Positions 36,901 through 47,640 of a stretch of 64,000 nt of DNA are shown here, one piece after another; position 1 is the stretch's first letter, and each line of letters starts with the position of its first letter. The notes under the pieces are model-generated. The model searched no databases. It had not been told where the DNA came from and saw only the letters and a list, made by a program, of their open reading frames with translations. The position numbers and the translations under genes are program-made. This DNA comes from Cryptomeria japonica (taxonomy: Eukaryota > Streptophyta > Pinopsida > Cupressales > Cupressaceae): positions 19,966,260 through 20,030,259 of the forward strand of contig NC_081409.1 of assembly GCF_030272615.1 (NCBI RefSeq). Direction: 5' to 3'.

Positions 36901-37169
36901 ACATAGGAAGGGCACATTTTAGGAGAATTATCAAGATCACTCTTAAAGACTTCATCCTTAGAGCATGGGAGAGTCTCAAAGGGATTGATAGAAACTCTTT
37001 TAGGCACTAAAATGTTGTTATAGATGGGGGGAGGTTCTTTAGGAGAAGGAAAATTTGAAACAAGGGAAGCTAACCCATTATCACATCTATGAAATACATC
37101 ATGACAACAATTTTCCTCTTTCAAATGATAACACATGCAAAATAGAAGGAAATGTTTAATTTTAACCAA
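33957..37169 (-). pseudogene. RT-less element polyprotein: repetitive domain, protease, G-patch
   Basis: Two in-frame parts (37169-35154, 671 codons; 35141-33957, 394 codons) are separated by one TGA near 35154. The first ~430 residues are Ser/Pro/Asp-rich degenerate repeats of about 50 residues with no capsid block. Then come three copies of a [FV]TVQGG-type motif (residues about 420-490), and a protease with the normal plant active site VDNGSGLNVC (near residue 653) and, after the stop, NLLLGRPWIHSM. A G-patch lies at residues 224-269 of the second part (RGFRIFAKHGYHGNG, then FGLGYN). Near the C-terminus is a hydrophobic stretch (FIILYMLLISLIV). Function beyond protease and G-patch is unknown. 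Confidence 0.75.
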
Positions 37170-37426
37170 TGCAAGTGCTTAGAATGTAGATTTAGAAAAT
37201 GAAATTTATGATTCAAATGAGTTCCTAAATCAGATTTAAAATTATTGATCCCAATTAAGCTATCCACAAGTTCAACTTTTGAATTGAAAAATTAGGGTTT
37301 TAGCAAAATTTCCTCTAAATTTTTGAATCTTGCAAGAAATTAAAACTTGTAAATACAAATTTGAATTGGAAATAGCATAAACACTCAAATTTGAAAACAT
37401 AAATCAGAATTAGAGAAGATTGGAGT

Positions 37427-37443
37427 TCACGTCGGGTTCACCA
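37427..37443 (-). promoter_or_regulatory. Primer-binding site of the RT-less element
   Basis: On the minus strand TGGTGAACCCGACGTGA sits three bases inside the 5' LTR. It differs by one base from the gypsy site at 26472-26490, which links the two elements. The leader up to the first ATG (37170-37446) is only about 280 bases. Confidence 0.75.
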
Positions 37444-37446
37444 AAA

Positions 37447-39041
37447 TGTGTGGGAGAAAAAGTGACACTAAGCAAACATGCCCTAATCTCACTTTCAACC
37501 ACACACTTGTGGAATACGAAAGAGCCTAGAGGTATCACACAATTGGCTACTTCTTCTTGTGGAAGAGAGAGCCACGGGCTACCTATTAGGATTTCTATTC
37601 CTTTGTTGTAATTGAAAGATAAAATGATGCAAGTTCAATCCCTAACCCCAAAGTGCAAGTATGAACTAATACAAGATTACAGAATTGAACTTAAATGATG
37701 GAAAGTTGTAAACACAAGGACAAGACAAGAATGCAAATGCGTACCCAGAGTTAAAATCTGACTGAAAATGTTCGGGACGGGGGCGCGCGCGCCACTGTCC
37801 TGATTCTACCCCTGAAACTGCTCCGAAAACTGTTGTTTTGCACTCTGGAAAAGCTGTCAAAAATGCTGAAAATGCTGTCTGTCAGGAGGACCAGGGCGCC
37901 CCACGCCCCTGTCCTGGTCTTTTGCTCTGAAATTTGGTGGGAAGGTCTGTTTCCGTCTGCTTCTTCCGGATCTGCAACCTGCGGTGTCGTCCGAGTCCCG
38001 AAACCTGCACTTATATCTGAAAAGGTGTTTGGGCGGCTATATAGGGTTTTGCCTTAGTCAAACCCCCACTTCGGTGATTTCCACCTCCACGAATAGCCAA
38101 TTTGTATTGTAAAATGTATTGTGTGTGCAGACCTAGTGTTTGTGCAAGGTCCTAAAATGCAAGAAAGCAAACTAGAGCAACCTAGAAAGTAAACCCTAAT
38201 TGCTTGTAAATGATAATGTAAATGCTCCAAATCAAGATGCAAAGTGATCTAAAGCATGAATAAAGGATATATTGAAGCTTATGCAAAGACATGAAAACAA
38301 CATGAAATCATACCCAACCCTCAAGGGAGGGGTACAAGCCAATCTTCAGTTGGTAATCTCCTATTGTTCTTCAATGTCTTCCAAGCCCTAAATGAATGAA
38401 TGAAATTGATAAATGCTTGATAGAAGGATGTTGAATGTTGTTGAAGTCTTCAAAGATCTGCTCTTTCGCTGCATATGAGGTCCTGAAATCAAAAATCGGA
38501 TCCCTTCAAATGAAGAAAGAGAGCTCTTATGTATGAAACCCTAGGTCGTAATTTCATCTTTTGGCCGACCTAGAGATTGAATATCCTGCCAATTTCTTGG
38601 GGTTAAGCTTTATTTTATGATTGGATCGTGCTCCTAAAATTTTGGGAAAAATGTCCGGGACCATGTGCACCGGGCACCATGGTCCCGGCAACTTTTCACC
38701 AAATTTTCAGGGCCGTCGGATATGATGATTTTAGAGAGAATCCCGAAGTTACAGGTGATTTCAAGACATTTTGACCCCGAAACCAAGCCCCCAAGTTTGA
38801 AATAGGACTTAATTAGGGTTTTTGATTGAGTGATGTATTGAAGGAATAAAATGCGAGGGGCGCGCTTTAGTGAAAGGGCCCAACTTTATGATGATGAAAT
38901 AGGACCTTAGACCTAATTAATTTGATTAATTAAGTGCTCAAGGGGAAATGCAATGCAAAATGTAAAATGCACTAAGGTGGGTGCTAAACTAGGTGTGAAA
39001 TTGTACCACCCTAGCAAGTGCGTACAATTTACGACGCTACA
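37447..39041 (-). repeat. RT-less element 5' LTR (right copy, 1595 bp)
   Basis: It begins TGTGTGGGAG and ends GACGCTACA, pairing with 30638-32263. It has a single copy of the unit duplicated in the left LTR. ATAGC, the right target duplication, follows at 39042-39046. Confidence 0.93.
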
Positions 39042-39294
39042 ATAGCAAATATGCAAATATGAATATACCAATGATTAATTCTTCAAAACAAAGTGTCCAT
39101 ACGATGTCTTCGACATTACCAAGTGTCTTCCATATCATTCCAAGTGCCGGTGAATATTATATCCTGTCGGTGAACCATATACTAGTAACTGTGCAATAGT
39201 TACTTGCTTGCCGGTGAATGTTGCTAGATTTCCAAAGTGCTAGTGTTTCAGTAGGTGTTGACATCCATGACAAAACCACACCAAAATACCAACA
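39042..39294 (-). repeat. copia-2 3' LTR, right part
   Basis: It continues the LTR interrupted at 30637, matches the end of 43866-44916 and finishes AATACCAACA. The polypurine tract (ATCTCCCCCTTT on the plus strand) follows at 39295-39306, with the same GGCATTGATGGCAAC context as in copia-1. Confidence 0.9.
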
Positions 39295-39654
39295 ATCTCC
39301 CCCTTTGGCATTGATGGCAACACAAGATGGAAAAACCATCAAAGTGCCAAAATAGAAATGCCAAATATCAAAAACCAACAATCTCCTTTAAACAACAATT
39401 TCTCCCCCTGGGAGCAACATGTGTTTATCCAAAGATTAATCTTTAATACCAATCTCTTCTCAAAATATAATGTGTTTTTCCATAGATATCTCTCCCCCTT
39501 TGACATCAAATGCCAAAGTTACAAAAATCAAGTTCATACAAAATACCAATCAATTCAATATATTAACTACACCCCCTGAGAAGTACCTTCCTCATCAAAG
39601 ACCGGAGTAAAAGATTTGTATTTCTTCTGCCGGTTGATGAAAATCATCAACTGT

Positions 39655-42600
39655 CTAAGTCTCTACCAATGGTGGTATGACTCCAAGCTGATCTCTGAGA
39701 TATTCAAAGGTCTCCTTAGGCAAAGGTTTTGTGAAAATATCCGCAAGTTGTTCTTTAGTATTCACATAAACTAGTTTTATCTCTTTTTCTTCAACTTTTT
39801 CCCTTAGAAAATTCAGTTTGATAGAAACATGTTTTGTTTTAGAATGTAATACCGGATTCTTAGATATATCAATTGCTACAGTGTTATCACAATATATAGT
39901 AATAGGTTCCTTGCATTTTACCTTTATGTCTTTCAACATTTTCTTAAGCCATAGTACCTGTGTACAGTTAGTTGCTGCTGCAACATTTTCTGATTCGGCT
40001 GTTGATAAAGATGTACAACTCTATTTCTTACTCAACCAAGAAACTAATCTTTTTCCAAGAAAGAATGCTCCTCCAGTGGTGCTTTTTCTATCATCCACAT
40101 CTACTGCCCAATTTGCATCTGTGTATGCACATAGGTCAAAATTTTCATCTCTAGGATACCATAATCCAAGATTTGTTGTGCCTTGTAAGTACTGGAAAAT
40201 CCTTTTTATTGCTGATTCATGATTTTCCCTAGGATTACGTTGAAATCTAGAAATAATACATACTGCATTCATAATATCAGGCCTGGTTTGTGTCAAATAC
40301 AATAAACCTCCTATCATAGATTTGTATCTAGCTGGATTAATAGGTGTAGATTCATCCCTTTGAGATAATTTGTCATTTGTAGTCATAGGTGTTCTTACCG
40401 GTTTAGAGTTCTCCATCCCAAATTTCTTTAGTAATTCTTTTAAGTACTTGGATTGACTCAAAAATATACCTTTATCAGTCTGTGAAATCTGCAATCCTAA
40501 AAAGAATTTTATTTCTTCAATCATAGACATTTCAAATTCTTGTTGTATTTTACTAGAAAATTCCTTACATAATCCATCTTCTCCTTCAAAGATTATATCA
40601 TCAACAAATACTTCAATAATCAAGATGTCATCATTAGTTATTTTGTAATATAAATTGCTATCTGCATTTCCTTTAGTAAAACCAATCTTTAAAAGATACT
40701 TATCCAACCTTGCATACCAAGCTCTTGGGGCTTGTTTTAATCCATACAGAGTTTTTCTTAACCTGCAAACCATATCATTGTCATCTGTCAAAGAAAATCC
40801 ATTAGGTTGTTCAATATATACTTCCTCTTCAAGATCTCCATTCAAAAATGCACATTTAATATCCATTTGATAAACTTTGTAGTCCTTGTGAGCTGCAAAA
40901 GCCAAGAATAATCTGACTGCCTCAATTCTAGCTACTGGTGTAAAGGTTTCATTGTAATCAACTCCTTCTTTCTGAGAATATCCTTTACATACTAGTCTTG
41001 CTTTATTTCTGACAACCTTACCATCTTCATTAAGTTTGTTTCTAAATACCCATTTGGTTCCAATTACATTTTTATCTTTAGGCCAGGGAACTAATGTCCA
41101 AGTATTATTTTTCTCAATTTGTCCTAATTCTTCTTCCATAGCTTTAATCCAAAATTTATCTTCACATGCCTCATTGATAGATGATGGTTCAATTTCATAA
41201 ATAAGACATACCTCTTCATTTGCCAATCTTCCTCTTGTCATAACTCCTTTAAATTTGTTTCCAATTATCTGATCTTCAGAATGATTCAATCTTACATACC
41301 GGGGTGTCTTAGTTTGCTGTTGTTCTTTGATTATTGTGGAATCCTCTGATGATACCGGGGTAACTGGATCTTCATTTTGTACCGGTGGATTTAGTGTAGG
41401 TTCATTTGTCACAATTTCTGTTGCCAGTTCAGAGTCTATATACCTTGAAGTTCCTCGGAATTGTTCATCAATCTTTACATTTGTACTCTCAACAATTTTT
41501 TGCAATTTCTTATTAAAACATCTATATGCCTTGCTCTTAGATGAATAACCAAGAAATATTCCTTCATCACTTCTAGGATCAAATTTGCCAATATACTCAT
41601 CTCTTCTAATATAACATTTACTTCCAAAAATTCTGAAATACTTAAGAGTAGGAGTATTACCAAACCATAGTTCATGAGGGGTCTTACCGGTTTTACCTTT
41701 GATGTGAACTTTGTTGAATGTATAGACAGCAGTGCTAACTGCTTCTCTCCAATACACATGTGGTAGATTTGCTTCTGATAACATACTTCTTGCTGCATCC
41801 AAGATAGTTTTGTTTTTCCTTTCAATAACTCCATTCTGCTGTGGTGTCCGAGGTGCTGATAACTGTCTTCTGATATCATTCACTTCACAGAATGTATTAA
41901 AGTCCTTGGATGTGAATTCTCCTCCTTGATCTGATCTTAAACATTTGATTTTCTTACCAGTTTCATTCTCAACCATTGCTTTGAACAGTTTGAACTTTCC
42001 AAGTGCTTCTGATTTTTCTCTGAGAAAAGTAACCCAACACATTCTAGAATAATCATCAATAATTAGCATGAAATATCTATCACCTTGTAAGCTTTTAGTT
42101 CTAGCTGGACCACATAAATCAGTGTGAATCAAATCAAGAGCATTATTGGATTTTTCTGGAATACTTTTGAAACTAGCTCTAACTTGTTTTCCAAATTGAC
42201 ATTCCTTACAAATTGTATTCTGAGGTTTCACAATTTTAGGTAGATCTCTAACTACCTTAGAAGTACTTATTTTTACCATGCAATCAAAGTTTACATGACA
42301 TAGTCTCTTATGCCATAACCAACTTTCATCTATATGTGCAATCAAGCATGCCTTTTCATTGTTATTCAAATGAAAGATATTACCTCTAGTCTGATTACCG
42401 GTTCCAATTTCCAAACCAGTTCTATTCATGATTTTACATTTTCCATTTTTAAATTGTAATTGAAATCCTTTCTCAACTAATTGACCAACACTTAAAAGAT
42501 TATGCTTTAATTGTTCAACATAGTAGACATTGTCAGTGTTATGCTTACCATCAAGAGATATTGAACCCTTACCTTTGATTGAATAGGCTTTGTCATCTTC

Positions 42601-43809
42601 AAATCTTACTAAACCTCCATTGTATTCTTGAAAGTTCAAGAATTTGCCTTTGTCTCCTGTCATATGATGTGAGCATCCTGAGTCAATGATCCTTTCATCC
42701 TTTACTTCAACTTTAGCTTCTAGGGCTTGTTCTATCGGTTGAGTAGTAGGTGTTGGTTGATCTTCTATTATAGCAACAAAAACCCATCCATTGTCTGCTA
42801 GATCCTCATTAGAATCATTATTCACACCTTCATCAGCAATGTAACGGAATTTGTCTTTGTTCTTCTTAGATCTGTATCTCTGATATTCAGGATTAGGCTT
42901 GTATGTTCTTCTAGCTTCTTCTCTTAGTCTAGCATGTCTATCAGGGCATCTTGAAGCCATATGACCAATCTTATTTTAGTTGAAACATTTAAAGGGTGCT
43001 TTACCTTCATACTTACTTCCAACAGGACCTTTTGGCATTTTTCTTGCGAATAGTGCTTCAAGTTCTTCAAGCTCTTCATTTTCCTTCCTGGTTTCTTCAA
43101 GTTCTCTTGCATAAAAGGCTTTCTAGTTTGATTTTTCAAATGATGGAGCAAATGATGTTGATGCTTTAAAGGCTAGATCAGTCTTTATAGTAGCAACAGG
43201 ACCAAATTCCTCAATTTCAAAGGCTGAAAGTTTTCCAATCAATGTATCCCTAGTTACTGAAGTATTAGGCATTGTTCTCAACTCATTTATAGTAGTAACC
43301 TTCATTTTATATGCCGGTGGCAATCCTCTTAAGATTTTTGAAACAATTTCATCCTCACTCAAGGTTCCTCCACAACATTTAATACCCAAAACAATTTCAT
43401 TTACTCTTTCCATAAAAGTAGAAATCCTTTCATCTTCTTCCATTTTCAAATGTTCATACCTGACTCGGAAGCTTTCAAGTTTTGCAATCTTGACTGTGGA
43501 ATCTCCTTCATTTAGTGTTTCCAAATTATCCCAAATAGCTTTAGCAGTAGACCTATATGATAATCCCATGATTTGTTGATCTGATAATGCACTCAAAAGT
43601 GCTTCTCTTGCTTTGCAATCATTCTCTTCATCTTTAGCTAAGGTAGTTGGAGCATTTTGACTAGCTACAGCAGCAGTATAACCATTATTTGTAACTTCCT
43701 AGATGTCTTTACCGATGCAATTCAGATGTGTCTCCATCCTGATCTTCCATATCCCATAGTTGGTTCCATCAAGTTTAGGATTGTCCTTCCTGAAATAATT
43801 AGTAGACAT
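39655..43809 (-). pseudogene. copia-2 gag-pol polyprotein, one frame with four stops
   Basis: From ATG 43809 to the final stop at 39655-39657 (1,385 codons) the frame is continuous, with four nonsense codons: TAG 43699-43701 in gag, TAG 43123-43125 at the end of gag, TAA 42976-42978 replacing the second Cys of the CCHC zinc knuckle, and TAG 40021-40023 in RNase H. Domains in order: gag; zinc knuckle; protease with [21 protein letters not shown] and a CKEC pre-integrase zinc block; integrase with HTDLCGP, IIDDYSR and [10 protein letters not shown] with VFVDDII; RNase H with [16 protein letters not shown] and STAESE. All catalytic residues checked are kept. The 979-codon piece 40021-42960 is open. 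Confidence 0.95.
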
Positions 43810-43851
43810 TGGATCTCCTCAAGTTGTTAAACTTCTACAAAAGAGGACTAA

Positions 43852-43864
43852 GCTCTAATACCAA
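43852..43864 (-). promoter_or_regulatory. Primer-binding site of copia-2
   Basis: On the minus strand TTGGTATTAGAGC sits one base inside the 5' LTR, matching the initiator-Met-tRNA type site of copia elements with one change. Confidence 0.78.
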
Positions 43865-43865
43865 T

Positions 43866-44916
43866 TGTTAGGTCTTGGAGACAACTGAGAGGGGGGGGAG
43901 GTGAATCAGTTGTCTAATAAATTTAAACCAAAAACTAATTAACCAACTTAATGCTTAATACCTGTAAACTAGTTAAGTGTGCTGATAGACAGTGTTAACA
44001 GTAAATTGCTATACCAGTAGAGATTAATGCATGAAACATAAACATAGAGTCATCCACAACACATAACACCAATATTTGTACGTGGAAACCCTGTAAGGGG
44101 AAAAACCACGATGGGAAACCTTACCCACAATCAGATGATACTACTGCAGATAGTAAGTGAACATAAATGGGGTCTGCACATGCAGAAAGGCCAACATCCT
44201 AGAGCTCACTGCTCAATCACAAAATGGGAGTCACACTGACTATAGTTGGATGGTTAAATCCAATAAGAATGTACTGCACAAAATAGCATCTTCATATGTT
44301 GGATTTAGTACAGGTGTAATGCTGATATGCTTCTACAAAAACCTAGCTTCACCTTCAAATGATGTCTTCGTGTATACCTCTACTTAATCTCGCATATACC
44401 TTCACACAATTATTTTTCGCATTCCACATTCGATCTTACATTTATACCATAACCTAAGATCAATTTTAGTAGGTCGGCTCTACAAGATATTACAATAAAA
44501 ATTTTTTTACATACAATATAATATCCGATGCAATAACCGATTAAACATGTCGACTTGATGCATTTACAACAATAATAAATCATCTCCATAGCGTGCCATG
44601 CTGATCTAGAAAAGATAAACCTGCCGGTGTAACCCTAGATAACCCTGGACCTATTTGTCGGTAAAAGAAAATATGCAAATATGAATCTACCAATGATTAA
44701 TTCTTCAAAACAAAGTGTCCATACGATGTCTTCGACATTACCAAGTGTCTTCCATATCATTCCAAGTGTCGGTGAATATTATATCTTGCCGGTGAACCAT
44801 ATACCAGTAATTGTGCAATAGTTACTTGCTTGCCGGTGAATGTTGCTGGATTTCCAAAGTGCTAGTGTTTCAGTAGGTGTTGACATCGATGACAAAACCA
44901 TACCAAAATAGCAACA
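43866..44916 (-). repeat. copia-2 5' LTR
   Basis: It begins TGTTAGGTCTTGGAGAC and ends AAATAGCAACA, 1051 bp. Its mate is the split LTR 29824-30637 plus 39042-39294. A TATAAA box on the minus strand (plus 44441-44446) is followed by TGTAAGATC, as in the other copia LTRs, and is a likely core promoter. The right target duplication ATGGG follows at 44917-44921. Confidence 0.93.
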
Positions 44917-46426
44917 ATGGGCATCCTCTTATTCTTTCTTAGTATCCTCATTTTTATTCCCTAAGTGATCGCCTTATTGAAGTTGGTTGGAGTAGGGTGG
45001 CTAATTACAAGTTGGTTGAACATGTGGGGCATGTGATTATGTGCAAGTGGAAATATCCTCAGGATTGGCCTCCTGGTGGGATGGAGGGGGAGTGACAGGA
45101 GTTAGCTCAGATCCTTGCAAATAGGGAATGCACGTCTCTTTTCGAGAGGGACTTGTTAGCTTGGGGTGAAGATTCGTCTGGTAAATTTCCAGTGGCATCT
45201 AGCTATTTGGAGCTAGATCGACAATTTTTTGGGAGGGTTGGCATTCCATGGTGGAAATAGGTGTGGCACAAGTTTTCTTGGCCCAAATGTATTTTTTTTC
45301 TTTGACTAGTGACTCAAAATATGTGTCTCACTTGGGATAATTTACGAAAAAAGAGGTTTCCATGGGCCACCAGTTTGTGTTATGTGCTATAATAGCGAGG
45401 AGTGTTATTTTCACCTTTTTTTCCTTTTCTCTTTTGCTAGGGATATGTGGCATCTTTGGTGGGTGGTTTGGAATCATCCTTGTTTGCATGTCATGTCTTT
45501 GGTTGAGTTTTGGGATCGTCTTGGTTTTTTTTTAGTTTCGACCTCTTTTCTTCAAGTTTCTTGGGAGATTGGGCCTTCTCTCATTTTATGGCATATCTGG
45601 TTGGAAAGGAACCGACAAATATTTTAGGGGAAAAAATTGGTTGTCATGCAACTGTGGCAGGGAGTAATTTGTGCTCGTCAAGAGATGGTTTAGGTTAAAT
45701 GTGACCTTTATGGTCCCGTGGCCCTTGGTGATTTGGATATCTATCCGCGGTTGAGTTTCCTGGTTCCAGGGGTTGGTTCTCCTAGTAGGAAGAAGCTTAG
45801 GTAGGTGAAGGAGAAAATTGCTAGAGAGGGTAGATGATGCCCTCCTCCTCTTGGAGTTCTCAAGATTAATACTAATGGTTCTTCTCGAGGGAATCTTGGT
45901 CTGCCAGGGATAGGAGGTATTGGTCGAGACAACTATGGAGAGGTTCATTTCTTCTTTTCTGTGTATAATGGATTTCACACCAATAACTTTATGGAAGTTC
46001 TTTCTATTTGGTATGTGGTACATAGAGCTTATGCTCAGCGTTGGAGAAGGGTTATATGTAAATCCGATTCATAGATGATTGGTTTGTGTTGACTGTGGGG
46101 CGGTTGGATGGGGTTAATTGGCGGATAGCTTAGGTTCTTTGACAAATTCTCAGTTTGAGTGGGTTTTTTAATTCTATAGCTTTTTTTCATATTCTTAGGG
46201 GATGGAATGGTGTAGGAGATTGTTTTACTAAGTGGGCATTTGATCATTTGGAGGGATGGAGTAGTGTTGACAGGAGTTCTTTACCTTTGGATCTTTATAT
46301 TGTGTTAGATCAATTAATGGACAAGGATAGGCTACTTTAATGGTTGGCCTTTGCTGAGGCTTCCAATCTTGTTTTTGTATTTGTGCTTTGTGATTAATAA
46401 TGTTTAACCCTTTTTAAGGAAAAAAA
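44917..46426 (+). pseudogene. LINE ORF2 C-terminal part (zf-RVT, RNase H) and 3' end
   Basis: This resumes the LINE after copia-2. A zinc-binding reverse-transcriptase module (YNSEECYFHLFFLFSFARDMW...IWLERNRQIF) lies at 45385-45625. An RNase H-like domain follows at about 45850-46070: LKINTNGSSRGN, where the usual first catalytic Asp is Asn, then a Glu in NNFMEVLS and an Asp in CKSDS. The 3' untranslated part ends with an A-rich tail at 46417-46426. The same 3' end occurs at 1-51 plus 6287-6382. Many stops; not functional. Confidence 0.88.
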
Positions 46427-47640
46427 CATATTTAAAATAGATTTGCAATCTAGTTTACTTTAAAATGCATACAAATAATTTTCTATACAATTATAGTTAG
46501 TTTGAATTTTTAAATTTAAATTTACTATTGTAGTCATTAAACTAAATCTATATGTATGAGTATTTTTGACCCATTATAGTAGAGATTGTCTAGAATTATT
46601 ATTCCCTAAATATTTGGGGAAGATGGTTTGATTGATATTGTATGTTAAGTAGAAGCTTTCTAAGGTAGTAGCAAGTGATAAAAAAGTGAGGAGTGATCTT
46701 GTGTCTTGGGATTTTTTTTTTGGATATGTGTATATATTTTTAAATTATAGAAATTAAGGCACATATTCATAAAAGAAAGAGTTGTGGTCAATGGGACCTT
46801 GGTTGTTAGTTATTTTGAATGGTTCTTAATGAGTCCACTAGGGATCAAAACTTGATGAGTGTAAGGCTCTGATATTTTAACTTAAATCTTCACAATAAAA
46901 AAACTCTATAAATATTTACATCAACATTTATTAAATTTCTTTACATAGATGCAAGATAAATGGAAAGTAGATCTATGCACCTACAAATCTCAGTGCCTTT
47001 TAAAATTACAATGACTAGAATATGTACCCATCCGAGAATGAAATTATAGCTGATTTTTCAACAAATTATTGAAAACAAATCAAACTTCTTAATATGGAAA
47101 AGGAGAAATTGATGAAGTATGGGATATTGGCACAATGAGATGTAACTCTCAAGGTCATGGAACGTAAAGCTTCAAATAAACTTAAAAAGAATGCATTGAT
47201 GTTGACCATTCTCTTTGTAGATGATTGAGTTCAAATACATTCACACCACTACATAGGACAAAATGTAATGATGAAATTTACATAATCACATAAATTCTCA
47301 TTTAATTTTTGGGCAAATTTTGAGAGAATGCCTTAAAATGCAATTATATATCAATAAATGACACAATCTCGTATAAATTTAAATCATTCCTCAATCGTTC
47401 ACCTATCCCCATCTACACACATTCCCACATATTATCCAATCTCATCTTATCCATTCCTACATATTTATTACTGAAGACTATATCTAAAAATTCATTTGAT
47501 TCAACAGATATAGTACAATCCTTATTTTCCATATGATTTAAAACTTCCCCCTAAAGAACCACCTACACAATCTAATCATCTATTACAACACTAGAAATCT
47601 AGTTAACCCATAAAACTCCAAATAAACACAATAAACATTC
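46427..47640. repeat. WSD 3' flank (copy 2 of the duplicated unit)
   Basis: The region between the LINE tail and the WSD stop codon matches 6383-7672. No gene is seen. A minus-strand AATAAA (plus 47464-47469), about 175 bases after the WSD stop, could be its polyadenylation signal. Confidence 0.8.

Larger units (their letters stand above)
30638..39041 (-). mobile_element. RT-less (LARD-like) gypsy-related element
   Basis: An 8.4-kb element with LTRs 30638-32263 and 37447-39041, inserted into the copia-2 3' LTR. The target duplications are ATAGT (30633-30637) and ATAGC (39042-39046), one mismatch. Its internal region encodes a long repetitive N-terminal protein, a retropepsin and a G-patch segment, but no RT, RNase H or integrase. 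The primer site nearly matches that of the 18.6-kb gypsy element. The LTRs are very alike, so this is probably the youngest dated insertion here. It must have used enzymes supplied in trans. Confidence 0.92.
29824..44916 (-). mobile_element. Ty1/copia LTR retrotransposon (copia-2), split by another element
   Basis: A minus-strand copia element flanked by the perfect duplication ATGGG (29819-29823 and 44917-44921), inserted in LINE ORF2. Its 5' LTR is 43866-44916. Its 3' LTR is in two parts (29824-30637 and 39042-39294) because the 8.4-kb element landed in it. Without that insertion copia-2 is about 6.7 kb. It keeps one continuous gag-pol frame with four stop codons, so it is much better preserved than copia-1. 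Confidence 0.95.
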
